From Bursaphelenchus xylophilus (taxonomy: Eukaryota > Nematoda > Chromadorea > Rhabditida > Aphelenchoididae): a stretch of 64,000 nucleotides of DNA. The stretch lies in contig CAJFCV020000002.1 of NCBI GenBank assembly GCA_904066235.2, positions 11,594,001 to 11,658,000 on the forward strand, in the 5' to 3' direction. Made by a program: the position numbers and the translations under genes. How positions within the stretch are numbered: the stretch's first letter is position 1; every line of letters begins with the position of its first letter. Shown here one piece after another: positions 30,944-41,570 of this stretch. The notes beneath the pieces were generated by a model. The model was given only the letters and a program-made list of their open reading frames with translations. It searched no databases and was not told the DNA's origin.

Positions 30944-33900
30944 TTAATCGAATTTGCAGCCGGCCTTGGCCTTGCGGCACAGGACGGTCGAAGCGTGGAC
31001 AGCGCCACCAACCAGGACCTTCTCGGTTCCTCCATAGCCGGCAGAGGCGCGTTCGTTGCGAATGTCGACCTTGCCGAGGATCTCCTTTCCGTCCAGGATG
31101 ATAACGGCTGGGGAAACCTTGACTTTGCCATTGTCCACGTGCACCGGGACCCATTCCTTCTCGCCTTGGGCGGCGGCTTCTGGATAGGGCTTCCAGGCGT
31201 AGTCGAAACCACGAACGTGCTCGGGCAGCTCGAACAGGACCTGAAATTTGATATTGTAGTAGGGGGATAGGTCAAGATTGAAAAAATCGAAAAATTAGTG
31301 GATCAAAAAGATTTTTGTTGTCTAAAAAGTAGCGCCAATAGTCCCTAAGGCGTCTACAAAGGTTCTTAGGGGATTTTAACAACCTAGCCTACCTGCAACG
31401 ATCCAATATAGGTCAAGATTTAGAAAACCAAAAATTAGTGTATCAAAAATATTTTAGTTGCCTAAAAAGTAGCGCCAATAGTTCCTAGACTCTCTAGAAA
31501 GCTTTTAAAAGCCTCCTAGCAGTCTAACCCACCTGCAACGATCCAATATTCTTCTTGTACTCGTGTCCTCCCCATCCAAAGTTGGCCGCAATCTTTCCTC
31601 CCTCGTTCCAGATGCGTCCCATGACCGGCTCGCCGGCCTGGTACCACAGCGCCACATACTGATCGGGATTCTCGCCAGGCAGAGTGGTGAGCGAGCGGAA
31701 CAGCGCTCTGACACACTTGGTTGGTGGGAAGGGATCGCCGGCACGGAAGTCGGCCCATTCGTTCAACATGACACGGACAATAGGCTTGGGGACCGGTTGA
31801 GGCTTGGCACGTCGGGCTTCGCACTCATTACACTCGCAGGCCTCGGGTCCATCTGAAAATTTTTTGAAAATCATTCACATAAAATTTTTTTTGTACAGTG
31901 ACGGACCTGATGAGTGGGAAAAAACGTACCATTTTGCATCCGGGAAGTATCAAAAAATGTGGCAAATTACCTCCCTCTCCAAGTGAAAAAACTCCAATTT
32001 CAAAAGGTTCCCTTCAAAACGAAGTTCTTCACTTGGAGAGGGAGGCATTTTGCCACATTTTTGATACCTCCCGGATGCAAAATGGTACGTTTTTTGCCAC
32101 TGGATCAGGTCCGTCACTGTACTAGATGGCTAAGTCAAATGTCCTAGATTTTCCCACTCTTCCCGCTCAACCTACCCTTATACTCTCGGACAATGATGTA
32201 CATGCTGCTGAGGGCCGGTCCTTGCAGATCCTCGGCCTTTCCGTCATGGGAGAAGCGGGCAATTTCCGTCTTATTGTCCACATAGCCCAACAACGCGCCT
32301 TCCTTTCGGTCCAGCCAGAGCAGAGGAATGGAATCGCCGCAGCGGACGAGCTCACGTTCCTTGGCGTCCTTGTCCAAACGCTCCGAGTACTTGATCCAGT
32401 TGTACCAGTAGCCGAGAGAACGATGGTCTCCCTTGTACTGAAGGACCTGGATTTGGCCGGCCAAATCCTTGGCTCCGGTCAGCTCGGCCTTCAAATAGGG
32501 GAACGAGCACTCCACAACTCCACCATTGTTCCAGGCACGACCATGGATGGGCTGGAAAATAAAAAGGAATAAAAAAATTTACCCGAAAACATTTTGCGCT
32601 GTGCGAAATTCCAAATTTTCCGACTGCACGGTGCAAACAGAAAATTTTTGACTTGCACGGTGCAATGACCCAAATGTTGTCACGATTTTTCCGCCCACCC
32701 GAAAAAATTCCGGATTTTTTGATTGCACCGTGCAAAATCAAAAAAAATTCCGTTTCACGAATTGCACCGTGCGGATTGTAAAATTTTGAGACCGCACCGT
32801 GCGTAAAAATTTGGCGCATTTTTATCTTCGCAGTGCAAAACCAAAAATTTCATCGCACCGTGCAAAAGCCCAAAATCTTTTGTTTGCACCGTGCAGACTC
32901 TAAAAGTCATCACTGCACTGTGCAAAATCCAAAACATCGCTTTTGCACAGTGCGAAAATTAAAAACATCGCGGCTGCACAGTGCAAAAATTAAAAACATC
33001 GCGGTTGCACCGTGCAAAAATTAAAAACGTCGCCGTTGCACAGTGCAAAAATTAAAAAAAATCACGGTTGCACAGTGCGGAAATCAAAAACATCGCGGTT
33101 GCACCGTGCGGAAATTTAAAAACATCGGGGTTGCACAGTGCAAAAATTAAAAACATCGCGGTTGCACAGTGCGGAAATCAAAAATGTCGCCGTTGCACAG
33201 TGCAAAAAAAAAATCACGGTTGCACAGTGCGGAAATCAAAAACATCGCGGTTGCACCGTCGAAAATTAAAAACATCGCGGTTGCACAGTGCAAAAATTAA
33301 AAACATCGCGGTTGCACCGTGCGAAAATTAAAAATGTCGCCGTTGCACAGTGCAAAAATTAAAAACATCGCGGGTGCACCGTGCGAAAATTAAAAATGTC
33401 GCCGTTGCACAGTGCAAAAATTAAAATCGCCATTGCACAGTGCAAAAATAAAAAAAAATCACGGTTGCACAGTGCGGAAATCAAAAACATCGGGGTTGCA
33501 CAGTGCGAAAATTAAAAACATCGCCGTCGCACAGTGCGAAAATTAAAAACATCGCGGTTGCACAGTGCAAAAATTAAAAAGTGTCGCCGTTGCACAGTGC
33601 GAAAATTAAAAATGTCGCCGTTGCACAGTGCGAAAATTAAAAACAAAAAAAACATCAAAAAATCGCAACGGTAAAACTTAAAGCGTCTACCGTAAGCCTA
33701 CCGTAACTCAAACATCAAAATCAAAAGTATCGTGACTGCACAGTAAAACCAAAAATGCCTACCGTAACCCTACGTAACTCAAACATCCTATTTCCCAACC
33801 ATCAAATCTCTCCCCACAACTCACCTTTCCATTCTTGTACCAGAGCGCGACGTACATGTTCTGTTGGTTCAGGCATTTGACGGGGTTCTCGGGGAAGGGC

Positions 33901-33956
33901 GAGCCGATCGGCTGGAAGGCCCAGGTGTCTTCGAGGGGCGGCACACGGTTCGGCAT
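30944..33956 (-). CDS. MFP2: MSP fiber protein 2 family, copy A (374 aa)
   Basis: Exons 33956-33825, 32551-32176, 31852-31533 and 31240-30944 join cleanly (phases 0,1,0). The protein matches the nematode MFP2 family, two tandem domains that in Ascaris sperm promote assembly of MSP filaments behind the leading edge. Domain 1 holds [10 protein letters not shown] (res 35-44), [28 protein letters not shown] and [15 protein letters not shown] Cys-rich linker ([13 protein letters not shown]) follows. Domain 2 holds [54 protein letters not shown] and [17 protein letters not shown]. The ALWY...G..WN repeats resemble DM9 motifs. The start is supported by a TATA box 54-61 bp upstream (34010-34017) and by identity with copy B. 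Intron 1 carries a 1-kb minisatellite and intron 2 a MITE. Divergent from an MSP gene. Confidence 0.88.
31896..32119. mobile_element. CAGTGACGGACCTGAT-type MITE with TA target duplication
   Basis: TIRs CAGTGACGGACCTGAT and ATCAGGTCCGTCACTG, flanked by TA on each side, length 224 bp, in MFP2-A intron 2. The inner arms ACGTACCATTTTGCATCCGG and its complement make an almost full-length hairpin. Copy B of MFP2 lacks it, so it inserted after the two copies diverged or was lost from one. Confidence 0.9.
32600..33650. repeat. GCACAGTGC minisatellite in MFP2-A intron 1
   Basis: About 30 units of ~32 bp. The typical core is TTGCACAGTGCAAAAATTAA followed by AAACATCGCGG. The 9-base palindrome alternates between GCACAGTGC and GCACCGTGC. 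The left part (32600-32900) is more diverged. The equivalent intron of copy B carries the same motif in the matching transcript orientation. Confidence 0.9.
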
Positions 33957-34282
33957 CACGACACGCGAAGAGACTCTCGACTGAAGGGCTTTCCGTTGTG
34001 CTACGACCGCTTTTATACGGGAGGAAATTTTTTCGCCGGGAATATGCAAATTTTGGGTTGAAAATACGCAAATTTTGGGAAAATTCGAGAGAAAAATCGA
34101 ATTTTTCGTGCGAAATATCGTGAAAAAATCGAAAACTTAGACCGATTTTTTGATCGAAAAATTTCGAAAATTTCAAAGTTCATTCGAAAAATTCGAATTC
34201 GCACGAAAATCGGTGGTATATAAGCGGTGGGTGGAGCGAAGAATGGCCACACGATCGTGTTTCGCTTCGCTCTCTCGTCGCA
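33957..34282. promoter_or_regulatory. Shared upstream region of MFP2-A and MSP, with two TATA boxes
   Basis: Only 326 bp separates the two divergent ATGs. TATAAAAG on the minus strand at 34010-34017 lies 54 bp from the MFP2-A start. TATATAAG on the plus strand at 34217-34224 lies 59 bp from the MSP start. Between them are near-repeats of ATGCAAATTTTGGG/ACGCAAATTTTGGG. Sperm co-expression through a common regulator is an inference from gene identity. Confidence 0.7.
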
Positions 34283-35217
34283 ATGGCCCAATCTATTCCT
34301 CCAGGAGACATCACCACCCAGCCCGGCACCAAGGTCGTCTTCAATGCCCCGTACGACGACAAGCACACCTACCACATCAAGGTGAGAGTTGGGGATGAGG
34401 CTGAGGGTGCTGTAGAGGGGTTTTTGAGATTTTTGAGAAGTTTGAAGAGCTTTTGGCATCATTTAGCAGGTTGGAGTGAGATAGAAGGGTTTTTGGTGCA
34501 GTACCGGAATTTTTGGGAGTTACGATACCTTTTGATACTTTTTGATACATTTGGATACCTTTTGGCACTTTCTCACACCTTTGGTATCTTTTTGGTTTGC
34601 GGTACTGTACAGACAATTTTGGAACTTTTGACAACCTTTGTCATTTTTATGAGGCCTTTTGATACCTTTTTGTGACCTTTTGAGACCTTTTGATGCTTTT
34701 TGCGACCTTTTGATACTTTTGGATACGTTTTGAAACTGTTGTTTTTTGAGGCTTTTTGATACCTTTTGATACTTTTTGAGACCCTTAGATTTTTTTGGAT
34801 AACTTTCGATACCTTTGAGTCCTTTTAATACCCTTTGATACCTCTTTGATACTTTTTGATACCTTTCGATAACCTTTGATAAAACTTGATAAAAACCCGT
34901 TAAATTTGAATATAAACCCTCTCCCTTTCCAGGTCATCAACGCCGGTGGTCGCCGTATCGGATGGGCCTTCAAGACCACCAACATGAAGCGTCTCGGCGT
35001 CGACCCTCCATGCGGAGTCCTCGACCCCAAGGAGTCCGTCTTGGTTGCCGTCTCCTGCGACGCCTTCAGCTACGGCCAGGAGGACACCAACAACGACCGT
35101 ATCACCATCGAATGGACCAACACCCCCGATGGAGCCGCCAAGCAGTTCCGCCGCGAGTGGTTCCAGGGCGACGGTATGGTCCGCAGAAAGAACCTCCCCA
35201 TCGAGTACAACCCTTGA
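34283..35217 (+). CDS. msp: Major sperm protein (127 aa, one intron)
   Basis: Exon 1 is 34283-34381 (33 codons) and exon 2 is 34933-35217, phase 0. MSP is the nematode sperm cytoskeletal protein: immunoglobulin-like dimers polymerise into filaments that drive crawling, and released MSP signals oocyte maturation. Identity is plain: [91 protein letters not shown] and the [12 protein letters not shown]-terminus. The 127 codons equal the usual family length. Codon use is strongly biased to C-ending optimal codons, as expected for a very abundant product. The 551-bp intron is unusual if compared with Caenorhabditis, where MSP genes lack introns. ATTAAA at 35239-35244 may serve for polyadenylation. 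Confidence 0.98.
34490..34880. repeat. TTTTGATACC-type short tandem repeats in the MSP intron
   Basis: Variants of CCTTTTGATACTTTT with ~10-14-bp spacing fill about 390 bp of the intron. No coding content. Confidence 0.75.
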
Positions 35218-36212
35218 ACATTGTTTTTCTGTTTGGTTGATTAAAGTTTTGTCGTTGATTTTTGGATTTTTTGATTGTTTTTTTGGTATTGCAGTGGTTT
35301 TTGGATTGTGATTGTTGGAATTTATTAAAGTTATGGTGTTTTGGCTTGGTTATTTTCTCAAATTCATTGATTATTTTTATGATGAGATCAGCAAGTTTTT
35401 TTTTGATTTGCACTGTGCAAAATTACAGGCTTTTTTAAATTAGAAAATTGCACTGTGTAAAGTCGTAGGCTTTTTTGAACAAGAAAACTGCACTGTGAAA
35501 TATTATAGGCGTTTTTGAACTAGGAAATGGTGCCATTAGGATCTTTTGCAATTTTTTAAAATTATGTTCGCTTGATTTTAAAATTAATTTTTTTTGATTT
35601 TTTTGCGTTTATTAAGTTTTTGTGAACCGTTTCGGTGCTTTGAGTTGTAAGATCAACGACAGTTCGGCTCGACGATACATTGGGTCGCAACAATTCGTCG
35701 TTGTATGCATAGGGGAGGCTAGGAGAAGACATAGAAATAATAAGACTAATCACGTCCTAGGAAAGTTTATCAGCTATTTTTGGGTGTTTCTACAAAAACT
35801 TTCTTCGTTTTTCGAGCAAGTTTTCGTCTTTTCCATGCTATAATAGCTCAAGAAGACTAAGGTTAGCAATAGGTACAATTAGAAAACGTGATTTTTTTAA
35901 TCTCCGCCAAGTCTCTATTGAGAGCCCGCAAGGCTTTCGACGGCTTCGTCAAGCTTCGTAAGCACCTCCAATGACATTTTTCAGGGTCTCCCGCTTCCAA
36001 ACTTCGATTATGCAAACTTCGAAAAAATTGGAAATCTTGAGAAATTTGAACTTTCAGACCTCTCGAAGAACGGTCAACCAACCTTCCTTCACTCACAATG
36101 AAAATGTTCCGAAATTCGCAAAAATTCGGATTTCATGCAAATTTTGCACTAAACGTGTTAGAAGCTTGGGAACCGAATTGCTCGCTACCAAAAAACCCCT
36201 CATTCATCTTCG
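35218..36212. other. Intergenic: GCACTGTGC repeats and unassigned sequence
   Basis: 35400-35530 carries three ~50-bp units of TTGCACTGTG plus AGGCTTTTTTGAA. 35562-36100 has non-repetitive sequence with short open frames on both strands (for example a minus-strand frame ending at 35562 and one at 35863-36096). None has consistent splice support or a recognisable product. Confidence 0.4.
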
Positions 36213-39200
36213 ATGACCCCAGAAATGCGGCGGTCTCCAATATTTCTGGTCTTCCTTCTCCTCCCCCTGCTTGATGCTCAAGTTACGGACGCTGGAGTTA
36301 ACAACGCTACAGCTCCAGACGCTCCAGTTACGGACGCTGGAGTTAACAACGCTACTGCTCCAAACGCTCCAGTTACGGACGCTCCAGGGACGGAAGCTCA
36401 AGTTCCGGATGATCCTGAGCAAGTTTCGGCGGAGAAATTGAGAGAAAACTTTTGTCCCCACTGCAAACCGATCCAGACCGGTGATTTCAAGAGATTTTGG
36501 GTCATCCACCACAAAGCGAACGACACCTTTGAATATTTGGCTCAGAGTGAGTTAGATTATTTTTTTATAAAATACGTTGGCTAGAGCGCAGTTCGGCGAA
36601 ATTATTTTTGTTGAAGTGGGCACAGCTTGGGAAAAAAATATTTTTTAGAGTGAGCGCAGTTCGGAGAAAATATTTTTTGGGGTGGGCGCAGCTCGGGGAA
36701 AAATATTTTTTTTGGAATGGGCGCAGCTCGAAGAAAAATATTTTTTTGGGGGTGGGCGCAGCTCGGGGAAAAATATTTTTTAGAGTTGGCGCAGCTCGGA
36801 GAAAAATATTTTTTAGAGTGGGCGCAGCTCGGAGAAAATTATTTTTTTTTGAGTGGGCGCAGCTCGGAGAACATTATTTTTTTTGAGTGGGCGCAGCTCG
36901 GAGAAAATTATTTTTTAGAGTGGGCGCAACTCGGAGAAAATTATTTTTTTGAGTGGGCGCAGCTCGGAGAAAATTATTTTTTAGAGTGGGCGTAGCTCGG
37001 AGGAAATTATTTTTTTGGGGGGTGGGCGCAGCTAGGAAAAATTTCTTCTATGGAATACTGGGCGCAGCTCGAGAAAAAATTTTTGGGGGTTTATGCAGCT
37101 CGAAAAAATTTTTTTATGAAGTTTGCAAGGAACTTTTGTAGAATTTGGCGTAAAACATGACTATAAAAATGCTTTTAGCTCATTTGGACCAGCCAATGAA
37201 CGAAGGAGCTCCGATCAAACTAAAGGAATTCGGAGCCGATCTTCTTTATCCAGTTTTTTCGGACGGTCAATTTCAGCCGTACCTTGTGGAAATCAACGAT
37301 AAAAGACAGCTCAAACTCCTTCAAATGTAAGTGAATTTTTATGTTCAAATATTATTACTCTTAATGTTTTTGATATAGGTTTTTGACAGCCTTAGGGGTT
37401 TTTATGCTTTCTGAGACCTTTGCAGAGACTAAAAAGGTACAGTTTTTAACTTTTGACGCAATTCAAAAAGTTTACTTTTCCAGGCTGCGCCCTAGCTTTT
37501 ACCTAGAACTTGGTTTTTAAATAGCCTTCGGGTTTTTATGTTTTCTAAGGCCCTGGTCTAGCCCAATAATGGGTACAATTTTTATTTTTTGGCACATTTC
37601 AAAAAGTACAGTTTTCCAAGCTGCGCCCTAGCCTTTACCTGGGATTTGAGTTCTGTCTAGCCTTAGGGATTTTAATCCTTTTCCACTCTTAGCAACCTGC
37701 AAAAAGGTCAAAATTATAACAGTTTTTTACGACAGTAGGCCAGAATATGTTACAGTCTCCTCTAACTCGACTTTACGTTACCTTGATTTCAGCCCGGACG
37801 CCAACGGAACAGTCAAAATCCAGCCTGCTAATGGGACTTCCCAAAATGAGGGGAAATATTATTGTGGGCACAGCGAAAAACACGCCACTCTGAACCGCGA
37901 AAAGATGTTCTTCCTCGGTGGGAATTTGATCTTGAACAAGGACACAGCCGTCGATGTGAGCACGTTGTGTGATCAGGAGGTGGTAAAGACAAACCCAAAG
38001 AATATAAGTGGTCTTGGAGAAGGTGGAGTGGATGACAGCTGGATTAGTGACTGTTTTAAGGTAAAAAATCTTTTCAATACTTTATATATTACTTGTCCGT
38101 TTGTAAAGTGTCGTTGGGGTGATTTTTTGGGATTTGCGAAAAAGTCCCGGAGATTGGCCACCACCCCAAAAAATGAAAATTCAGGCGAAGGCGAGCTCAG
38201 CAAAAAATAGAAGCCTGACGCTGATCTAGGCTTAGGCTAAGCCTAAAAGAAGCCTAACCCAGCCTAAGCCTAAGCGTTAATCTGAGCTTAGGTTAAGCCT
38301 AAACTACGCTGAGCCTTGCTATCTTTTCATTGTATAAAATGTCCTCAGCATGTCTCGCACCTTTTTTTCCAATGCTTAATTTTTTTTGGGCGGTGGCCAT
38401 GTCTTGAAAAGGATGTGTGGCGCAAAAAAAGCACGGTGCAAAAAGTCTACGCACTTTATGAAAATGCTATTAGTCCTCTTGGAAAGTTGATGGACTGATT
38501 TTTGACTTTTCCACTGTCAGGGTGCGAGCGATATCCCAAAAAACCCTGCACGGCGCAAAAAAGCAAGAAATTTCACAGTGAAAACGGAACTTTTGTTTTT
38601 GCACCGTGCATGTCGCCCAAGTCCCTCCAGCGACTCACAGCACTATTAATCATTTTGTCTGACAGAAATTTGATCTTATTATATTTTTCGTTTCAGGCTG
38701 TCCATGGCAGAGGCTCATGTGCGTTGAACATTGACGGGAAAAACAAGACGCATTATGCTCTGCAGTGTGAAGTCCTCTATATGAGAAATGATTTGATCGT
38801 TCATTCCCGCTGCACATATGCTAGTAGGTTGATTTGGGCGTGAGTGGAGTAGGTAGGGGCGTTCTGGAAATTCAAATGTGAAGACGAAGGCCAGGTGTTG
38901 TCCGGACGGCGCCAAAACTAAGGAAAAATGTTAGGTTATGGCCAAATTTGAGAATGTGGCCAAATCTATGAAATGTGGCCAAGTCGAGGAAAATATGGCC
39001 AAATCGGGGGAAAATGCGGCCAGTTCCGGAAAAATATGGCCAAGTGTAAGAAATGCGGCCAAATTGCATAAAATGTGTCCAAGGGACAAATATGTGGCCA
39101 AATCGACAGAAATGTGGCCAAATAAGAATTTTACTTCGATTTGGCCACATTTGCTATGGTTTAGCCGCATTTTTTAGGAGCTGGTCACATTTTCAATAAT

Positions 39201-39851
39201 TGGCCATATTTTCTGTGATTTGGCCACATTTTCTACGACCTGGCCATATTTTTCCAAATTGGCCTTATTTTTTGATTTGGCTATGTTTTACAAGTTTTTG
39301 TACCAAATAATTTTCGGCATTTTTAGATGGGAAACGATGCGCCTTTTTCATACACGACTCCCTTACCGGGTGAGTGAAAGTTTTAGCCAATGAGTGTGTT
39401 TTCTGTCCTCGTATAAGCCTTTGTTTGCAGAACCAACTGGCACATCCCTGACGACATCCAGTTCAGCGGATCGCTTGTCCCCGGCTTCCACAACATTCGA
39501 TATTTGGTGCCGTTGATCGAGCTGGACGACCCCTTCTTTTCAAATGGTCGACGATTCCAGCACAGTAACACAACGGCGACCTCTGCGGGGCCAGCGCCGG
39601 CCCCTTCGGGGGGAACGGCTATCACTGCAAATCCAACGGCGACCTCTGTGAGGCCAACGAAAACCACTGCAAAGACAACGACTACCACTACGAAGGCACC
39701 GGAGAAACCGGCTGAGAATGAACCGGACGATGAAGACTCGGACGATGACGAAGATTACGTAGAAAAGGCACCTTCGATGGCGAAGAGAAGAGAAGTTATT
39801 GGTGGTTATATAGTCATCGCTTTGATCGTAATTGTATTCTTTGAATTTTGA
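36213..39851 (+). CDS. Secreted or single-pass membrane protein with Ser/Thr-rich stalk (446 aa)
   Basis: Exons 36213-36546, 37179-37326, 37793-38060, 38697-38823, 39327-39369 and 39431-39851 join in phase (1,2,0,1,2). The in-frame ATG at 36225 gives the cleaner signal peptide (MRRSPIFLVFLLLPLLDA). After it come short Ala/Pro/Thr/Val repeats (APVTDAGVNNAT, about 2.5 copies), then a Cys-containing ectodomain (FCPHCKPIQ, YYCGHSEKH, STLCDQEV, GSCALNIDGKNKTHYALQCE, NGKRCAFFIHDS). A Thr-rich stalk likely to be O-glycosylated follows, then an acidic run (DDEDSDDDEDY) and a terminal hydrophobic helix (VIGGYIVIALIVIVFFEF) ending the chain, as in a type I or GPI-anchored surface protein. I do not recognise the family. 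Introns 1 and 4 contain minisatellites. Confidence 0.7.
36600..37110. repeat. ~32-bp minisatellite in intron 1 of the 36213 gene
   Basis: About 15 units of GTGGGCGCAGCTCGGAGAAA followed by ATTATTTTTTTG, most regular in the middle and decaying at the 3' end. A long open frame through it (36608-36995) exists only because most units keep frame. Confidence 0.9.
38225..38330. repeat. GCCTAA/TTAGGC-rich patch
   Basis: About ten scattered GCCTAA or TTAGGC/TTAGGT hexamers in ~100 bp (AAGAAGCCTAACCCAGCCTA), in both orientations. TTAGGC is the nematode telomere repeat. The array is degenerate, so relatedness to a telomere is only a possibility. Confidence 0.5.
38420..38640. mobile_element. Fragments of GCAC-palindrome repeats
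   Basis: 38420-38470 has a right end of the GCATTTTCATAAAGTGC family (GCACTTTATGAAAATGCTA). 38522-38640 matches the ~115-bp repeat ending in CTCCAGCGACT also seen at 20650-20755 and 45367-45490. Both lie in intron 3 of the 36213 gene. Confidence 0.6.
38930..39300. repeat. TGGCCAAAT minisatellite that flips orientation
   Basis: About seven ~28-bp units with GTGGCCAAATC run to ~39130, then about six units with ATTTGGCCACATTTT run in the opposite orientation to ~39300. The whole array can fold as an imperfect hairpin in intron 4 of the 36213 gene. Confidence 0.8.
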
Positions 39852-40605
39852 CGGGATAAATTGTAATTTTAATCACTTTTTTATTCGTTTTCATCGACAA
39901 ATCGAAGGCTTTTGAGTATGTAAAAAATTTGCAAGATAAGTGATTTGATGGATTCCGTGGGCATCCAGCAACAACCGTAACCCAAAAAATAATTCAAAAG
40001 GACAAAATATTAATAAAAAAAGTTTCCAAGATAAATTTAGACAAACATTCGATGCGAAAATTGTGCAAAATCTGTAAAAACTTCGGCCCTTGCCGATCGA
40101 AAGATATTGCTTTTCAGTTTTTTGATTTTTTTGCAACAAGAAATAATTGAACCCCTATAAAGTTTTATTTCAAGCGTAGTAATTTTACTTTTACTGGAAA
40201 AGGGAAGCTTTGAGATTATCTAAAGTATGTGCGGTTGCAGCGATGGGTGTGCAAACTAAAAATTTTGATTTTTTTCGGATTTTAGGTATCAAAAGCTAGA
40301 TTTTGGTGGAACTAGTGGAAATTAGGGCAAAATTTACATCTTTTTGCTGGTTGATTAACTCAGAGGCTAACTGAACATCTTCTAACCTTTTTCAACTCCT
40401 AACGCTGCGATTAACAGGTCCCATTTATGGAAAGTATTTGAAATATGCCTGATTTTTGGAAAAAAATTATTTTTCAAATTATGCAACGGTGATGTGGCTA
40501 AAAAACTTGTGTAATATAGCGTTAGAAAGCTCTGGATAAGGACTATTTGATGTACTAATCATTCACTTTTAAAAATTAGATTTTTACAACAAAATTCTTT
40601 AGATA
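39852..40605. other. Intergenic, no feature recognised
   Basis: AT-rich unique sequence between a secreted-protein gene and the small ORF gene at 40606. No repeat family or regulatory motif is recognised. TTCTTTAG at 40594-40601 could be a trans-splice acceptor for the next gene. Confidence 0.4.
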
Positions 40606-40863
40606 ATGTCGGTAAGCGTGACATTCTGCTACGCTTCCTTGTTTGTGCTCTCGGCAAACACACAGCCCGACGTCGCAATGGAACCCGAAAACCATGAAAT
40701 GTGTTATAATGTTGGTAATGCTGTCTACACAATCGTTGCGGCAATTTTTCAAAAGTACCCTTTTTGTTCTACGGCTGCAGCTTGTTACGCTGTCATCATT
40801 AACGTGATGCTGGCCAGCCTCAGATGGACCCAATATAAGCGAAAGAAGAGGAATGGGGGCTAA
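40606..40863 (+). CDS. Small membrane protein candidate (85 aa), unrecognised
   Basis: One open frame from ATG 40606, three bases after a TTCTTTAG acceptor-like site, to TAA 40863. There is a hydrophobic N-terminal segment (VTFCYASLFVLSA) and a second near residues 39-70 (YTIVAAIFQKYPF through CYAVIINVMLASL), then a basic tail (QYKRKKRNGG). It may be a two-helix protein or a leftover exon of a larger receptor-like gene. Confidence is limited because only one exon is seen. Confidence 0.4.
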   Translation: MSVSVTFCYASLFVLSANTQPDVAMEPENHEMCYNVGNAVYTIVAAIFQKYPFCSTAAACYAVIINVMLASLRWTQYKRKKRNGG

Positions 40864-40879
40864 GGTAGTACAGCCCCCC

Positions 40880-41165
40880 AGTCCAGTTTAGCCCCCCATG
40901 ACCCAGTACAACCCCCCTCGTCCATTCTGAACCACAAAATTTATTTCAAAGAATTAATCCAAGTTGTATGGTCCAGCACAAGCCCCCTACGTTTTAGATA
41001 AAGCCCCCTACGTTTTAGGTCAAGCCCCCTACGTTTTAGATCAAACCCCCAACGTAGTAGACCAAACCCCCACTTACATTTTTTGTATTATTCTAATTTG
41101 TTCATTATGTGGGGTGTGAAACGGGCAAAACAGTGAGGGTTTGAACTACCTTTCGTGGGGGGCTG
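40880..41165. repeat. C-rich tandem array (G-rich on the minus strand)
   Basis: Repeated AGCCCCCTACGTTTTAG (~20 bp, at least four copies 40975-41075), plus further CCCCCC runs at 40880-40920 and around 41065, and GGGG runs near 41155. The minus strand has many closely spaced G5-G6 runs, capable of G-quadruplex formation. 41166-41570 holds nothing recognised. Confidence 0.7.
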
Positions 41166-41570
41166 AACTACCGAAGCCCCGAGGAATGATCAAGGGCAGG
41201 CAGTTCTGCCACGATAAATGCCAGACAGGCCCACTCGTCCGCAAGTAATGGTGTGCGGTCTGCTCCCTATTAAGGTTGGTTTTGGTTTTGACATAGAGCA
41301 ATACGCTCCCATTTTTACCGTACGTATACTGTAGTAAGCGGCAAAATCGCGTAATTAGTAGATAATTTGAAAGTTATAAATTTTCTCAAAAATTTTGCAT
41401 AAAGTGGGCTAGGAAACCTTTGCTGATATGGAAAAGGGGGATCATAACTGATGCTTTTGCAAAGACGAAACAATATTTGGTGTTTTCTAAAATTAAAATT
41501 GCGATTGTACATTGCCTGTTAAAACTGCTTTTATGTTGTATCATTAAAACTCGTTTTTTCATCTTCGGCC

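Noticed and set aside
32755..33331. Long open frames within the GCAC minisatellite (both strands)
   Set aside because: They are made of the repeated unit only, lie inside a well-defined MFP2 intron, and show unit-length periodicity instead of codon constraint.
35562..35753. Minus-strand 63-codon frame (MSSPSLPYAYNDELL...)
   Set aside because: Composition is protein-like in its first 40 codons, but no partner exon, splice site or recognised domain was found. Left unannotated; RNA data could revive it.
35863..36096. Minus-strand 77-codon frame
   Set aside because: Several frames are open here and none shows a clear splice structure or family.
36608..36995. Frames repeating GAARRKIFF or WAQLGENYF
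   Set aside because: Translation of the intron 1 minisatellite of the 36213 gene; they cross no splice sites and have no start context.
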